Shown: in pieces, positions 62,701-64,000 of the stretch | How positions within the stretch are numbered: position 1 is the stretch's first letter | How the letters are laid out: the number at the start of each line of letters is the position of its first letter | NCBI GenBank assembly: GCA_032622095.1 | Contig: CP136061.1 | Span: forward strand, 63,059,127-63,123,126 | Direction: 5' to 3' | DNA from: Siphonodentalium dalli | Lineage: Eukaryota > Mollusca > Scaphopoda > Gadilida > Siphonodentaliidae | Length of the DNA: 64,000 bases | Made by a program: the position numbers and the translations under genes | Notes under the pieces: generated by a model | Seen by the model: only the letters and a program-made list of their open reading frames with translations | Told to the model about the DNA's origin: nothing | The model's database searches: none

Positions 62701-64000
62701 AAAGTCGCGGGGCATCGTGCCAGTGGACTTTTGATTAAACTTGAATGAGAATATCGCCGAGAAAGTGACATACAATCATGTTCACTCAAACAACGGTATA
62801 CGATGTAGCAAACCATGTTCATTGCTAAAGTACAGTCCTCGTGCTGACGCAATTCGCGTGCACCTGGCATTTGAGAGATACAGATGCGCGCAAAAATAAC
62901 GGCGATTAACAAGTTCCCAATCAGGGGTTTTATTCACTTTTTTGTGGCAATGTTCGTAAGATTACTACTGTAAATGGGCATATAATAGGTTTACCTCTTA
63001 ATGATATAAATATATGAATAATATGATATAGGTCATCAACTGACCACATTGGTAATCTTTATTGTCTTGTCAAAGTTACCCAAGTGTGTCAGTGTATGAC
63101 CTGCTTATACTGAGATTTGTACTTAATTTCTACCCATGCCGTTTCTGACGGAATTATTAATTGAAGGTCACATTAATTTTCGCAGTTGAATTCACACAAC
63201 ATGTCCAGAAAAAAAGTGGTCGGATTAATTTGAATGGACATGTCTTCCAATGCAAATCGCCTGAGTAAACGTTACAGTTGCAAATATAGTTGGGTGTGAC
63301 TTAATAATGTAGTATTGGGAACAATACGTATTTATCTGGCTGAAGATACATTTATAGAATGTTGGTCTATTTTTCAATTTAAAAAAAATCAAGTGTAGCC
63401 GTATTAAAGAAAACAACATTCATTTACAGCTACTTATAACTAGTAGCCCATATAGGCCTATGCACGTGTACACTTGTCAGTTAAATATGACTGCTTCGCG
63501 TATAACCTTTGCACTGGAGATTTGTATCCTGCGCTCTTTTAATTTTTACTATCCATCAGGATTCATGAAAAAACTACGGAACACTCTTTATTAAATTGTT
63601 AGGAGTAAAGCCGAATTAAAACCGGGACCTAATGTATCTAAAATTTAATATGCAAATAAGTGTTTCGGAAGATAAAAAAAATATGTCATTCTATAGATTC
63701 GAAAATTGGCAGTATTATATACTATTACGACTGTATTAGGTTCCCCTACTTGCGAAAAGATGGGGGGGGGGGTCCACAATCACAATAGGCAACATATATC
63801 ATATATTTAAGTGAAATATAAAGGATGCATGCAGTCACACCTCATCGCATATTCTGGTCGTTAGCTAACGAAAACGGAATCCACAAAAGACATGCACTTT
63901 GCATGGGCAGAGCTCGATTTAACCAATCAGTGGTAACTCCATTCAGACTGAGATAGAGAAATACTATGATTGACGTCGGTGTTTGTTTGTTGTCTAACCA
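62700..64000. other. nothing recognised
   Basis: AT-rich sequence with short frames only; a G10 run lies at about 63762. No exon with convincing splice sites or recognisable protein was found on either strand. Confidence 0.45.

Overview
This is animal nuclear DNA, most likely from a mollusc or another lophotrochozoan. It is AT-rich. The two real genes are split into short exons with GT-AG introns, and the space between exons is packed with transposable elements. The mollusc suggestion is an inference. It rests on two 'pearl'-type elements (cores of ~155-164 bp tandem units with a microsatellite at one side), tRNA-derived SINEs and many short inverted-repeat elements. The species cannot be read from the sequence.

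Two genes converge. On the + strand, six in-phase exons (7298-12694) encode the C-terminal 332 residues of a coiled-coil protein with a basic, S/T-P-rich tail. It most resembles the tail of the synaptonemal-complex protein SYCP1; this match is from memory and moderately supported. On the - strand, nine exons (56349 down to 28585) encode a complete protein tyrosine phosphatase (PTP) catalytic domain and its C-terminus, 360 residues. The upstream part of the PTP gene, including any membrane or extracellular region, lies beyond 64000 or was not recognised. Both genes are therefore 5'-incomplete in the window.

Layout. 1-3611: a head-to-tail tandem of Helitrons. 4973-6973: a pearl/HINE element split by a SINE. 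7298-13364: 3' part of the SYCP1-like gene. 13.4-28.5 kb: the intergenic space, holding MITEs, an unusual element built of ACTTAAGT palindromes (16023-17261), an 860-bp duplication, a hAT-like derivative carrying a zinc-finger exon, and a 3.75-kb pearl/HINE array. 28.6-56.3 kb: the PTP gene, whose introns hold two large minisatellites (17 x 43/45 bp and about 69 x 26 bp), TTAA-flanked hairpin MITEs, a hAT MITE with a clean 8-bp target duplication and a Helitron with a visible empty-site homologue. 56.4-64 kb: a SINE, foldback elements, a degenerate GC-richer element, short-motif arrays and the 3' end of a LINE.

The most notable points are: an altered WPD loop (W-E-D) and three YxN motifs in the PTP; the ACTTAAGT palindrome-array transposon; tandem Helitron junctions; and one hairpin core shared by MITE families that have different terminal repeats. 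No RNA gene, CRISPR array or prokaryote-type operon was seen.
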